24,425 nucleotides of DNA from VRUE01 sp036265675 (GCA_036265675.1 DATAOP010000050.1:1-24425); one strand, 5' to 3'. Counted from the first letter of the stretch, positions 6,775-14,898 are shown. Notes: generated from the letters alone by a model not told the origin. Numbers and translations are program-made.

Positions 6775-7986
6775 TCAAGCCTGAGCCGCTCCGTAGCGGG
6801 CGAGGACCTGGCGTCGCTTCCGGGGCTGAATGTTGGCGCGGCTGAGGTCGCCGCCGTAGTGCTCGATCAGGATCGGATCCATCACCCGCCGCCATATCGG
6901 TGGGATCCAGGCGAGGACGATCATCCCGGCGTACCCGGTCGGCAGCTGCGGCGCCTCGTCGACGTGACGCAGGGCCTGGTAGCGGCGGGTCGGGTTGGCG
7001 TGGTGGTCGCTGTGTCGCTGGAGGTGGTAGAGGAGGACGTTCGAGGCGACGTTGTTGCTGTTCCAGCTGTGCTCGGCGCGGCACCGCTCGAAGCGCCCGT
7101 CCTCCCTGCGCTGGCGCAGCAGCCCGTAGTGCTCGAGGTAGTTGACGACCTCGAGCAGCGAGAACCCGAGCACCGCCTGGATCAGCAGGTAGGGCAGGAC
7201 GACCGGGCCGAAGACAAGCGTCAGCGCCGCGAACAGCGCGATGGTCATCGCCCAGGCGCCGAGGATGTCGTTGCGGAGTGTCCAGTGCGACTTGCCCATC
7301 CGGTCGAGGCGGGCGCACTCGAGCCCCCAGGCGGAGCTGACGCTGCCGGCGACGGTGCGCGGCAGGAACGCCCAGAAGCTCTCCCCCAGCCTCGCGCTGG
7401 CGGGATCCTCCGGGGTTGCGACGCGGACATGATGGCCGCGGTTGTGCTCGATGAAGAAATGCCCGTAGCCGGTCTGGGCGAGAGCGACACGGCTGAGCCA
7501 GCGCTCGAGGCTGGCGCGCTTGTGGCCGAGCTCGTGGGCGGTATTGATCGCGATTCCGCCGACGACCGCCATCGTCAGGGCGAGGCCGATGCTTTCGGCC
7601 ACCGAGAGGTCGCCGCTGGACCACAGGTAACAGGCGAGAATCAGCCCGGCGTACTGAATCGGGATGAAGACGTAGGTGCACCAGCGGTAGTAGCGGTCCT
7701 GTTCGAGCCACTTGATGATGCTGTCGGGCGGATTCGACGGATCCATCCCGATGACGATGTCCAGCAGCGGGAAGACGCCGAAGACGAGGACCGGGCCGAA
7801 GAACCAGAAGCCGCCCCAGCCGGTGGCCTCGACCCAGGCCCAGGCGATGAACGGAGCGAGGGGAATGATCAGGCCGAGCAGCCAGGCGTAGCGCTTGCCG
7901 TCGCGCCAGGTGGCGGGAGTGAGCTCGACTTCCTCCCCGTGGTGGTGATGGTGGTGATGCTCGTGCTCGTGGACGCCTGCCTCCAT
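6775..7986 (-). CDS. alkB: Alkane 1-monooxygenase (non-haem di-iron integral membrane hydroxylase)
   Basis: AlkB hydroxylates the terminal carbon of n-alkanes in the inner membrane, using O2 and electrons from rubredoxin. The 403-residue protein has all the histidine boxes: HELGH (151-155), EHNRGHH (180-186) and LQRHSDHH (322-329), plus the extra AlkB signature NYLEHYGLL (282-290). Hydrophobic segments at about 34-53, 58-80, 105-122, 131-150, 240-260 and 262-281 fit six membrane helices. ATG 7986 is set by AAGGAGG (7994-8000) 7 nt upstream. The N-terminus is unusual: residues 6-16 contain nine His, seven of them consecutive. It leads the operon alkB-rubredoxin-tetR. Chain-length preference cannot be judged. 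Confidence 0.97.
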   Translation of the reverse strand: MEAGVHEHEHHHHHHHGEEVELTPATWRDGKRYAWLLGLIIPLAPFIAWAWVEATGWGGFWFFGPVLVFGVFPLLDIVIGMDPSNPPDSIIKWLEQDRYYRWCTYVFIPIQYAGLILACYLWSSGDLSVAESIGLALTMAVVGGIAINTAHELGHKRASLERWLSRVALAQTGYGHFFIEHNRGHHVRVATPEDPASARLGESFWAFLPRTVAGSVSSAWGLECARLDRMGKSHWTLRNDILGAWAMTIALFAALTLVFGPVVLPYLLIQAVLGFSLLEVVNYLEHYGLLRQRREDGRFERCRAEHSWNSNNVASNVLLYHLQRHSDHHANPTRRYQALRHVDEAPQLPTGYAGMIVLAWIPPIWRRVMDPILIEHYGGDLSRANIQPRKRRQVLARYGAAQA

Positions 7987-8028
7987 CGAAAAGCCTCCTT
8001 GTCAAAACGTGATCGGACGTCCCTGGGA

Positions 8029-8053
8029 TTTACACCGTAGCACCATTTGTAAA
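8029..8053. promoter_or_regulatory. Inverted repeat upstream of alkB, candidate TetR operator
   Basis: TTTACA (8029-8034) and TGTAAA (8048-8053) form a perfect 6-bp inverted repeat with a 13-nt spacer, 43-67 nt upstream of the alkB start, within the expected promoter. I could not settle on one -35/-10 pair. Binding by the operon's own TetR protein is inferred. Confidence 0.45.
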
Positions 8054-8131
8054 CCGCCACGACAATCACAGCTTGTGTGTCGAACGCGGCTTCTGGCTCA
8101 GGATCTAACGAGCACGTCGTTCCGGATCACT

Positions 8132-8150
8132 GATTAGCGAGCATCTAATC
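8132..8150. promoter_or_regulatory. Second inverted repeat in the alkB-secG gap
   Basis: GATTAG (8132-8137) and CTAATC (8145-8150) are perfect arms with a 7-nt spacer, about 146-164 nt upstream of alkB. Size and symmetry suit a dimeric regulator. The remaining 240-nt gap (7987-8226) holds no ORF, tRNA or terminator that I can recognise. Confidence 0.35.
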
Positions 8151-8226
8151 CTGATTCCTGCGAGCGGGGCCGATATGCCACATTGCCGCTGCCCGCGGAC
8201 GCGAAGCGGAGCAGGAAGCGGAATAT

Positions 8227-8451
8227 TCAGACCTTCAGCAGGACGAAGGTGTTGACCACGAAGAGGATCGCGAAGAAGATCGTGGCGCGGTCGAGGTTGC
8301 GCTCGACCATCGAGCCGCCGCCGAACGAGCTGCCCCCGCCGCCGATGCCGAAGGCGCCGGAGAGGCCGGCGTCTTTTCCCGAGTGCAGCAGGATCAGGAA
8401 GATCAGCACGACGGCGATGATCACCTGGAGGAATCCGAGGACGGCGAACAT
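8227..8451 (-). CDS. secG: Preprotein translocase subunit SecG
   Basis: This 74-residue protein has the SecG topology: a first membrane helix (residues 4-22), a cytoplasmic loop starting LLHSGKDAGLSGAFGIGGGG and rich in Gly and Ser, and a second helix (58-73, TIFFAILFVVNTFVLL). SecG associates with SecYE and helps protein export. It lies 12 nt after the ccmF stop. A TAGAAT box (8461-8466) that includes the ccmF stop codon sits 9 nt before its ATG, so it may have its own leaderless promoter. Confidence 0.95.
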   Translation of the reverse strand: MFAVLGFLQVIIAVVLIFLILLHSGKDAGLSGAFGIGGGGSSFGGGSMVERNLDRATIFFAILFVVNTFVLLKV

Positions 8452-8460
8452 GAGGGCGGG

Positions 8461-8466
8461 ATTCTA
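8461..8466 (-). promoter_or_regulatory. Candidate -10 box for secG
   Basis: TAGAAT on the minus strand lies 9 nt upstream of the secG ATG and contains the ccmF TAG stop. The same hexamer with the same 9-nt gap precedes the tRNA-Gly gene. No clear -35 box was found. Confidence 0.35.
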
Positions 8467-10866
8467 GCTGTGCGTGACCTTCGCCGGACGGTGGCCGTTG
8501 CCGTTGGCGCTGCCGCGCTCGAGGATCTCAACCGCTTCGCTGCGCAGCTCGGCGTCGAGCAGGGCGAAGTCCTCGTCGGAGAGCTTGCCGGCGGCGTGGT
8601 CCAGCTCGGCGTCGCGAATCTCGCGGTATTTCGCTTCCTTCAGCGCCTCGAGATCGGTCGCGATCGCAGGGCGCCGCCGCGGGCCGCGCGCGGGCCAGAT
8701 CGCGATCGCCGCGCCCGAGAGGGCGATCAGGCCGCCGATCCACATCCAGGTCACGAGCGGGTTGACGATCAACCGGAAGGTAACCGGCGCCGCGTCGTCG
8801 ACGTAGCTGCTGGCGACCCGCCGCGCGATCGCCGACTGCAGGCTCGAGATCTGGGCCGCCGCCACCGGTGCCAGCTGCGGCCGCACAGCCGCCGCTTTCA
8901 TCAGCCGCGCCAGCGATCGGCACTCCGACGGCGAGCCGGGGGCGCCGCGCATGCATTTGCGGAAGCCGCGGTCGGCTGCCAGCGCCCGCTGCCGGAGCAC
9001 GCTGATGTTCGGCTGGGGCGCGGCCCAGAAATCGTTCAGCAGCCCCGCCCGGAGGCCGACCTCGCTGGTCGCCTCACCGTCGAAGAAGCTCGCGATCGTC
9101 CCACCCTGGACACCGGTGGGCCGGAAGAAGCGGCGGCTGGGCCTGACCGTGAACGCGTCGCCGTCCTTCGCGACCCGGAGCAGCGCGCCGAACCCGAGCG
9201 CCTCCTTGGTGACGCTGACGGTCGGGCGCACGTAGGTCACCGTACGGCCGTCGATGACCGTGCTTTCGCCGGGCCGCATCGTCACGTCGCGCTTCGTCTG
9301 GAAGCTCGAGGAGGCCGCGATCCCGATCAGCAGCACGACGACGCCGACGTGGACTATGTAGCCGCCGTAGCGGCGCCGGTTGCGGGAGACGACGGCGACC
9401 AGCGCTGCCGGCATCGAGCCGCCGGCCAGCGTCCGCCGCCCCGACGCCCCGCGCCAGAACTCCTGGGCCAGCCCGGTCAGGGCGAAGGCCGAGAATGCGA
9501 AGAGCGCCAAAGCCCAGGGCCGCTCGCCGGCCGACGTGGCGAGGACAAGGACGATCCCGGTCAGGGCGCCGGCGACGAGCGGCCAGAGGAACACCCGCTT
9601 CGCAGAGGCCCAGCTGACCCGGCGCCAGGCGAGCAGCGGCCCGATCCCGGTGAACAGCACCAGCACGATCGCGAGCGGGGTCGTGTAGCGGTCGAACCAG
9701 GGTGCCGCCAGCGAAGCCTTCTCGCCGGTGAAGAGCTCGGAGATCAACGGGAAGAAGGTGCCCCAGAAGATCGCGACGCAGAGCGCGACCAGCAGCAGGT
9801 TGTTGATCAGGAAGACCGCCTCGCGCGAGATCAGCGAGTCGATCCGGCGCTCGGAGCGGAGGTCGTCGAGACGGGAGACGATCAGCGCCGCCGAGCCGAT
9901 CGTGACGACGGCGATCAGGCCGAGGATGTAGGGGCCGACGGTGCTGTCGCCGAAGGCGTGGATCGACTGCAGGACCCCCGAGCGGACGAGGAAGGTGCCG
10001 AGCAGCGCGAGCGAGAAGGTGGCGACGATCAGGCTCGCGTTCCAGACCTTCAGCATCCCCCGCCGCTCCTGGACCATGATCGAGTGCAGGAACGCGGTCC
10101 CAGCGAGCCACGGCATCAGCGCCGCGTTCTCGACCGGGTCCCATGCCCAGTAACCGCCCCAGCCGAGCTCGGTGTAGGACCAGCGGGCGCCGAGCAGGAG
10201 ACCGAGGCCAAGAAAGGCCCAGGCGATCAGGGCGAAGCGTCGCGTCGAGCGGATCCAGGCCGCGTCGAGCCGCCGCGTGACCAGGGCGCCGATCGCGAAC
10301 GCGAACGGAATCGTGAACGCGACGTAGCCGGAGTAGAGCATCGGCGGGTGGATCATCATGCTCGGATGCTGGAGGAGCGGGTTGAGGCCGGTGCCGTCGA
10401 CCGGGACGGGGCTGATCTGCGAGAACGGGTTGACGCCGCCGGCGAAAAGCATCAGGCCGGTGAAGAAGGCGGCGACCCCGGCCATCACCGCTGTCGCGTA
10501 GGGGACGACCTCGCGCAGCTTGCCGCGGGTCGCGAACAGCGCTGCCGAGGAGGCGATCGAGAGCACCCAGGCCCACAGCAGCAGCGAGCCTTCCTGGCTC
10601 GACCACATCGCCGCCAGCTTGTAGAAGGTCGGGGTATCGAACGAGGAGTGCTGCTGGACGACTTTGAACGAGAAGTCGTTGCGGAGGAAGGCGAGCTCGA
10701 TCAGGACCACGCAGAGCGTCAGCAGCGCGCAGAGCCCGTAGACGGCCCACCGCGAGCGGTCGACCCAGCGACGATCGCCGTCGCGGCCGACCAGGGCAAG
10801 GACCGCAGCCCCGAGCGCCGTGACGAAGGCGAGGACGAGGGCGGCCCCGCCGACGCTAGCTGTCAT
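8464..10866 (-). CDS. ccmF: Cytochrome c haem lyase subunit CcmF with a CcmI-like C-terminal tail
   Basis: CcmF takes haem from holo-CcmE and, with CcmH, attaches it to apocytochrome c outside the membrane. With the start chosen here (800 residues) the protein has many membrane helices, the tryptophan-rich WWD segment at about 235-253 (GWGGYWAWDPVENAALMPW), and His173 (MIHPPMLY), His261 (FLHS), His303 (SIHAF) and His506 (YIVHVG), which correspond to the four conserved haem-coordinating His of the family. ATG 10866 overlaps the ccmE stop by 11 nt; a TTG 15 codons upstream is less likely. Residues about 736-785 after the last helix form a charged tail with LDHAAGKLSDEDFALLDAEL, resembling the N-terminal part of CcmI. 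A large insertion (about 525-690) precedes the last helix. Confidence 0.95.
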   Translation of the reverse strand: MTASVGGAALVLAFVTALGAAVLALVGRDGDRRWVDRSRWAVYGLCALLTLCVVLIELAFLRNDFSFKVVQQHSSFDTPTFYKLAAMWSSQEGSLLLWAWVLSIASSAALFATRGKLREVVPYATAVMAGVAAFFTGLMLFAGGVNPFSQISPVPVDGTGLNPLLQHPSMMIHPPMLYSGYVAFTIPFAFAIGALVTRRLDAAWIRSTRRFALIAWAFLGLGLLLGARWSYTELGWGGYWAWDPVENAALMPWLAGTAFLHSIMVQERRGMLKVWNASLIVATFSLALLGTFLVRSGVLQSIHAFGDSTVGPYILGLIAVVTIGSAALIVSRLDDLRSERRIDSLISREAVFLINNLLLVALCVAIFWGTFFPLISELFTGEKASLAAPWFDRYTTPLAIVLVLFTGIGPLLAWRRVSWASAKRVFLWPLVAGALTGIVLVLATSAGERPWALALFAFSAFALTGLAQEFWRGASGRRTLAGGSMPAALVAVVSRNRRRYGGYIVHVGVVVLLIGIAASSSFQTKRDVTMRPGESTVIDGRTVTYVRPTVSVTKEALGFGALLRVAKDGDAFTVRPSRRFFRPTGVQGGTIASFFDGEATSEVGLRAGLLNDFWAAPQPNISVLRQRALAADRGFRKCMRGAPGSPSECRSLARLMKAAAVRPQLAPVAAAQISSLQSAIARRVASSYVDDAAPVTFRLIVNPLVTWMWIGGLIALSGAAIAIWPARGPRRRPAIATDLEALKEAKYREIRDAELDHAAGKLSDEDFALLDAELRSEAVEILERGSANGNGHRPAKVTHS

Positions 10867-11266
10867 TCGATTCTTCTTCGGCGCTGTACTTCGACGGGCA
10901 CTTGGTGACAAGGGTGTCCGGTTCGCCGACGAAGACCCCGTTCTCGACCGAGCCGGTGAGGACGATCTCGCGCCCGCCCCGGAACGGGTCGGGGACGGTG
11001 CCCGAGTAGGTGACGGGGATGCTCTCGGCCGCGTTGTCGCGGTCGGCGACCCGGAAGCGGAGTTCGGACCCGTCGTGGGTGACGGAGCCGTTGACCACCT
11101 TCCCGGTCAGGTCGTAGCTGTGTCCCGGCGCCGCGTTGAGGAGCTGCGAGGGCTCCTTCGCCTCGGTCGAGGCGCTGAACGAGGTGTAAATCAGAGCGGC
11201 CGCCAGCAGCACCGCGGTGCCGAGGGCGACCACGAGCCGGATCTTGCGCTTACGGGCGGGGTCCAC
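10856..11266 (-). CDS. ccmE: Cytochrome c maturation haem chaperone CcmE, CxxxY type
   Basis: CcmE binds haem covalently and carries it to CcmF. The 136-residue protein has one N-terminal membrane anchor (residues 10-28), an OB-fold domain with LTGKVVNGSV and LRFRVAD, the V-x-Y-x-G-T-V-P-D-F-like segment VTYSGTVPDPFRGG, and the haem-attachment loop LVTKCPSKYS. The usual attachment motif HxxxY is replaced by CxxxY (Cys123, Tyr127), as in a minority of bacteria and archaea. The start is a GTG at 11264-11266, 8 nt after an AATAAT box on the minus strand. It overlaps ccmF by 11 nt, so the two are co-translated. Confidence 0.93.
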   Translation of the reverse strand: MDPARKRKIRLVVALGTAVLLAAALIYTSFSASTEAKEPSQLLNAAPGHSYDLTGKVVNGSVTHDGSELRFRVADRDNAAESIPVTYSGTVPDPFRGGREIVLTGSVENGVFVGEPDTLVTKCPSKYSAEEESNDS

Positions 11267-11274
11267 GAAAGGGA

Positions 11275-11280
11275 ATTATT
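11275..11280 (-). promoter_or_regulatory. -10 box of ccmE in the divergent ccmE-SDR gap
   Basis: AATAAT on minus lies 8 nt before the GTG of ccmE, with no Shine-Dalgarno between, fitting a leaderless transcript. The 29-nt gap to the divergent SDR start is AT-rich and must hold both promoters. Confidence 0.4.
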
Positions 11281-11295
11281 GCGAGAATCGCCTCG

Positions 11296-12012
11296 ATGCC
11301 AGTCGGCACCTCAACCGACCCGGTCCTGCTGATCACCGGTGCGAGCAGCGGCATCGGCGCCGCCACCGCGCGCGCGGCGGCCGGCACGCACCGCCTGGTG
11401 CTGGCGGCCCGCCGCGAGGAGCCCCTGCAGGAGCTGGTCTCCGAGCTCGGCGGCCCCGAGCGCGCGGTCGCGGTTCGCTGCGACGTAGCCGAGTGGGACC
11501 AGGTCGAGTCGATGGCCGCCGCCGCGATCGACGCCTTCGGCCGGATCGACGCCGTCTTCGCCAATGCCGGCTTCGGCGCCAAGCGCGGCTTCCTCGAGGA
11601 GTCGGTCGAGCACTGGCGCGCGATGGTCCTGACCAACGTCTATGGCGTCGCGCTGACGATCCGCGCCACCCTCCCCCACCTGCTCGAGCGCGGCGACGGT
11701 CACTTCCTCATCACCAGCTCGGTCGCCGGGCGTCGGGCCCTGCCCGGGTCGCTCTACTCGGCGACCAAGTTTGCGACGACCGCGATCGGCGAGGCGCTGC
11801 GGGCGGAGCTGCGCCAGATGCACGAGAACCATGCGATCAGGGTGACCCTGATCGAGCCGGGGATGACCGACACGCCGTTCTTCGACACCAGCCCGGGCGA
11901 GCATGCGCTGCGCGATGACGACATCGCCAACGCCGTGATCTACGCCCTCGAGCAGCCGCCCCAGGTCGACGTCAACGAGATCCTGATCCGGCCGGCCTCG
12001 CAGCCGACCTAG
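11296..12012 (+). CDS. Short-chain dehydrogenase/reductase (classical SDR)
   Basis: This 238-residue NAD(P)-dependent oxidoreductase has the classical SDR motifs: TGASSGIG (residues 14-21) for the cofactor, NAG (90-92), the active-site Ser at ITSSVAG (about 141-142), Tyr154-x-x-x-Lys158 in YSATK, and IEPGMTDT (186-193). AARR (37-40) after strand 2, with Arg rather than Asp, suggests a preference for NADPH. The substrate is not evident. It diverges from ccmE and converges on the giant secreted protein; the two stop codons share a single CTAG. Confidence 0.9.
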   Translation: MPVGTSTDPVLLITGASSGIGAATARAAAGTHRLVLAARREEPLQELVSELGGPERAVAVRCDVAEWDQVESMAAAAIDAFGRIDAVFANAGFGAKRGFLEESVEHWRAMVLTNVYGVALTIRATLPHLLERGDGHFLITSSVAGRRALPGSLYSATKFATTAIGEALRAELRQMHENHAIRVTLIEPGMTDTPFFDTSPGEHALRDDDIANAVIYALEQPPQVDVNEILIRPASQPT

Positions 12013-14891
12013 CCGGCGCTACTCCGCTTCTTCTTCTTGTGCTTCTTGCCGCAGGGCGTCTTGACCGTCAGGTGCTTGTTGTTCGCCTTCTTCCCGTTCT
12101 GGGCGATCAGCTTGACGGAGGCCTTCAGCTTTTTCGGCTTCGCCCCCTTCCCCTTCTTCTTCTTCGCGCAGAGGTTGCGGCTGTTGGTGAGGATCCCCTT
12201 CTTGCCGCCGCGGACCGTCAGTTCGAACCTGGTCACGGGGACATCGGGGACGGTGTTGAAGGAGTTCCGGATCCTCCCGTTCTTGGTGTCGATCTTCCCC
12301 GAGAGGTCGACGTCGATCTGACCGTGTAGGGAGGCGACGAGGTCGGGCAGGAGGTTGTTGGAGGACCGCAGCCGCACCGGGCCTTCGAGCGGCTTGTCGA
12401 GGAGCGGCGTGAAGGCCCGCGCGAAGCCGTAGCGCGAGTTGGCGGGGCAGGCGTTGACCGCGAACTGGGTCCGGGTGCAGACCTTGGCGATGTTGCTCTG
12501 GTCGAGGATCAGGCCCTTCGGCAGGGTCACCACCGCGCGGCGGATGTTGGCGTCGCCGTCACGCGCCCTGAGGACGGCCTTCAGCTTCGGGTTCTTCGCG
12601 CGCCTCCGCGCGCCGAACAGCTGCAGCTTCAACTTCGGCTTGAAGTCGAGGTTCTGGCACCCGTTCCACTGGTACGGGACCGAGGTCGGGAAGGCGGTGA
12701 AGACGGCCGGGTTTGCCGGATCGGCCCCGCCACCGCGCAGCGTCGCGCCGACCGCCATCGGCGAGCAGTTGGTGCCGTCGAGCGAGAAGTTCCTGCGGTC
12801 GAGGTTGACGTCGACCGAGCTGATGTCGAGCAGGGCGCCGCCGAAGACGTGCGGGATCGGGTCGGAGACGGCGTGGACCTGGGCCGATTCGCGATCGACC
12901 AAGAGGGCCACCCTCAGCACGACCGAGCCGAGATCGAAAGGCCCGGCCGTGGCTGGGGTGACTACCGCCAGGGACAGGGGGGCCCCAGCGTATGGGCCGG
13001 CAAGGAAGACCTTGCCGCCGATTTGAAGCGGCTCGCCGCTGCCCGTGTGGACGACGGCGGTGCCGACAAAGCTCGAGTTCGGACAGGTGGAGACGGCGGC
13101 CTCGTTCCTGCCGCTGTTGGCGGCGGCGGCGGCGAGAGACGACTCGGGGCAGTACCTGAGGCCGGCGAGTTTCGCCGTCAGCCCGGGCGGCAGGTCGACG
13201 GTCGCCCCTTTCAGCTCCTGCTGGCCGCCGGCGCGGGTGATGTGGACACGGAACGGGCTGTAGGCCCCGCCCCGCGGGTTGTCGGTGGCGGCTTTGAAGC
13301 CCGGGGTGAAGGGACGGGCCGCCAGGGTCGCGGGGCAGGGGCCGCCTCCGGGCCGGGCGCTGAGTTTGAAATCGGTCGACGGGGTCGCCGGCGGGTTGCC
13401 GGTCCACGGCGTCAGCGAGGTGGTCGTTTTGTGCGGCCCGCAGCTGGCCGGGCTCGTCAGCGGCGCCCGCGGCCCGTCGTTGAAGTCGAGCTTGAACGAG
13501 GTGAACGGGACCTCGGGGAGGCCCGGCAGCGGCGCCCGGCCGAACCTGCCGTCGTCGAAGACGGTGGTCAGCTGGCCGTTCTGCGGGTTGGCCTTGACGT
13601 TGCCGATCAGCCGGGCGGAGATCCCGTAGCGCTGCGAGTTGGCGACGACGAACAGGCGGTAGAGGTCGCCGGAGGCGGGGTTGGAGCTCTTCGGCTGGCC
13701 GACGTAGACGTCTCCGGTCACCGAGCCTGGTGGAAGCGGCGGGGTTTCGATCGCGACGGTCCCGACCTTCGAGGCGGGTGGGCAGGCGACCGGGTTCCGG
13801 GTTCCCTTGCCGAACTGTGCTTCGGTGCAGGCGACGAGCCCGTTTGCGGCGGAGGGATTGATGCCCATGCCGGCGGGGAGCGTCACCTCGGCGCGCCTTG
13901 TCTGTGAGCTCTCGCGCGAGTCGCCGCCGGTGATGTGCGGAACGTGGACGTCGGTCACTGCGCCCGAGGGCGCGTCGGTGGCGGCCTGGCCAGGATCGAC
14001 TTCGAGCGAGGGTTCGTAGGGGACGCCCTCGCAGTCAATCGGCTTTTTGCCTTCCGGCAGCGGCGATTCGAACTGCGGCTCGGCGCTCTGCGGCCAGCTG
14101 TATCCCGGGGAGGCGAGTTCTTCGTGGGAAGCGGCGAGAAGCCAGGTCGAGTAGATGCCCTCGAAGCCGGCCTGTTCAGGATCGAGGCAGGTGGTCGGGG
14201 TGGTGATGAAGGTCCCGTCTCCAGAGCGCCCGTCGAACGTCAGCCTGTTGGTCAGGACTTTGGCGTTGGGAATCGGAACTTCGGGCACGTCGATCGTGAA
14301 ACCCTCGTGGTAGTCGCTCTCCCAGGCGACGTCGGCTTTGAGGTAGACCGGAGTGCCGGCGAGTTCGAGGCCGAACAGGGCCGGCTGGCCTTCTTCGGGG
14401 ACGAGGTTGTAGACCGGGACGATGGTCAACGGTTCGGCCGGCGGGGTGACCACGCCCAGGATCGAGAGGGTAACGGCGCTGATCCCGACTTTGGATTTCG
14501 GGGCGCTGGTCGCGCAATTCCCCGGGTTGGAGATGTCTGCGCACTGCGGCGTCGCCTGGGGGTTGACCGTCAGCCCGACCGGAAGGTCGACCCGGACTTT
14601 TCCGATCTTCCCGACCGGTTCTTTTTTGAGGAGTTCTTCGGTGTACTTGACGGTGAACTGGGTGAAGCCGACCTGGGGGTGGGCGGAGGCTTCTTCGAAG
14701 AACTGACCCGGGGTGTCGACGGTGCATTGCGGCGTGTCGGTCGTGCAGGTACCGGCCTGCCAGCCGTCGGCGGGCGTGTGGGGGTTGTTCTGGGGGGCGA
14801 TGATGTCGCCCGTCGCCGCCATCACCGACGGTGCGAGGAATGCAGGAAGGACGAGTATCGAGAGGGCCGCGATCAGGCGAATCGGCGCCAT
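12009..14891 (-). CDS. Large secreted modular protein with lysine-rich C-terminus, function unknown
   Basis: I do not recognise a named family. From ATG 14891 the protein has 960 residues and begins with a signal peptide (MAPIRLIAALSILVLPAFLA, then PSVMA). This start has GGAGGAG 7 nt upstream; longer starts at 14939 or 14945 lack that. Four related modules repeat, each opening with a V-x-L-P-x-G-(L/M) motif, at about 99, 336, 565 and 787 (LPVGLTVNP, LPAGMGINP, LPPGLTAKL, LPKGLILDQ). Each continues with C-containing loops and, in the better-kept ones, an SKVG motif, a VYVG/VFLAG strand and a module end with a lone Cys. The last 60 residues are lysine-rich (AKKKKGKGAKPKK and KKHKKKKRSS). An exported beta-rich cell-surface protein is likely. 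It lacks an LPXTG motif and any C-terminal membrane helix. Confidence 0.85.
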   Translation of the reverse strand: MAPIRLIAALSILVLPAFLAPSVMAATGDIIAPQNNPHTPADGWQAGTCTTDTPQCTVDTPGQFFEEASAHPQVGFTQFTVKYTEELLKKEPVGKIGKVRVDLPVGLTVNPQATPQCADISNPGNCATSAPKSKVGISAVTLSILGVVTPPAEPLTIVPVYNLVPEEGQPALFGLELAGTPVYLKADVAWESDYHEGFTIDVPEVPIPNAKVLTNRLTFDGRSGDGTFITTPTTCLDPEQAGFEGIYSTWLLAASHEELASPGYSWPQSAEPQFESPLPEGKKPIDCEGVPYEPSLEVDPGQAATDAPSGAVTDVHVPHITGGDSRESSQTRRAEVTLPAGMGINPSAANGLVACTEAQFGKGTRNPVACPPASKVGTVAIETPPLPPGSVTGDVYVGQPKSSNPASGDLYRLFVVANSQRYGISARLIGNVKANPQNGQLTTVFDDGRFGRAPLPGLPEVPFTSFKLDFNDGPRAPLTSPASCGPHKTTTSLTPWTGNPPATPSTDFKLSARPGGGPCPATLAARPFTPGFKAATDNPRGGAYSPFRVHITRAGGQQELKGATVDLPPGLTAKLAGLRYCPESSLAAAAANSGRNEAAVSTCPNSSFVGTAVVHTGSGEPLQIGGKVFLAGPYAGAPLSLAVVTPATAGPFDLGSVVLRVALLVDRESAQVHAVSDPIPHVFGGALLDISSVDVNLDRRNFSLDGTNCSPMAVGATLRGGGADPANPAVFTAFPTSVPYQWNGCQNLDFKPKLKLQLFGARRRAKNPKLKAVLRARDGDANIRRAVVTLPKGLILDQSNIAKVCTRTQFAVNACPANSRYGFARAFTPLLDKPLEGPVRLRSSNNLLPDLVASLHGQIDVDLSGKIDTKNGRIRNSFNTVPDVPVTRFELTVRGGKKGILTNSRNLCAKKKKGKGAKPKKLKASVKLIAQNGKKANNKHLTVKTPCGKKHKKKKRSSAG

Positions 14892-14898
14892 GCCCTTG

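Noticed and set aside
7937..7971. Short tandem repeat of GTG/GAT units as a microsatellite or CRISPR-like array
   Set aside because: It is the His-codon tract of AlkB, in frame and coding.
6761..8040. Alternative open frames on both strands across alkB
   Set aside because: They are out of frame with the histidine boxes and have no start signal; alkB has a clear Shine-Dalgarno.
8383..10908. An 841-codon open frame on plus, opposite ccmF
   Set aside because: It is antisense to a well-supported ccmF, is made mostly of Asp, Arg, Glu, Gln and Gly, and shows no motif. It is the usual shadow in high-GC DNA.
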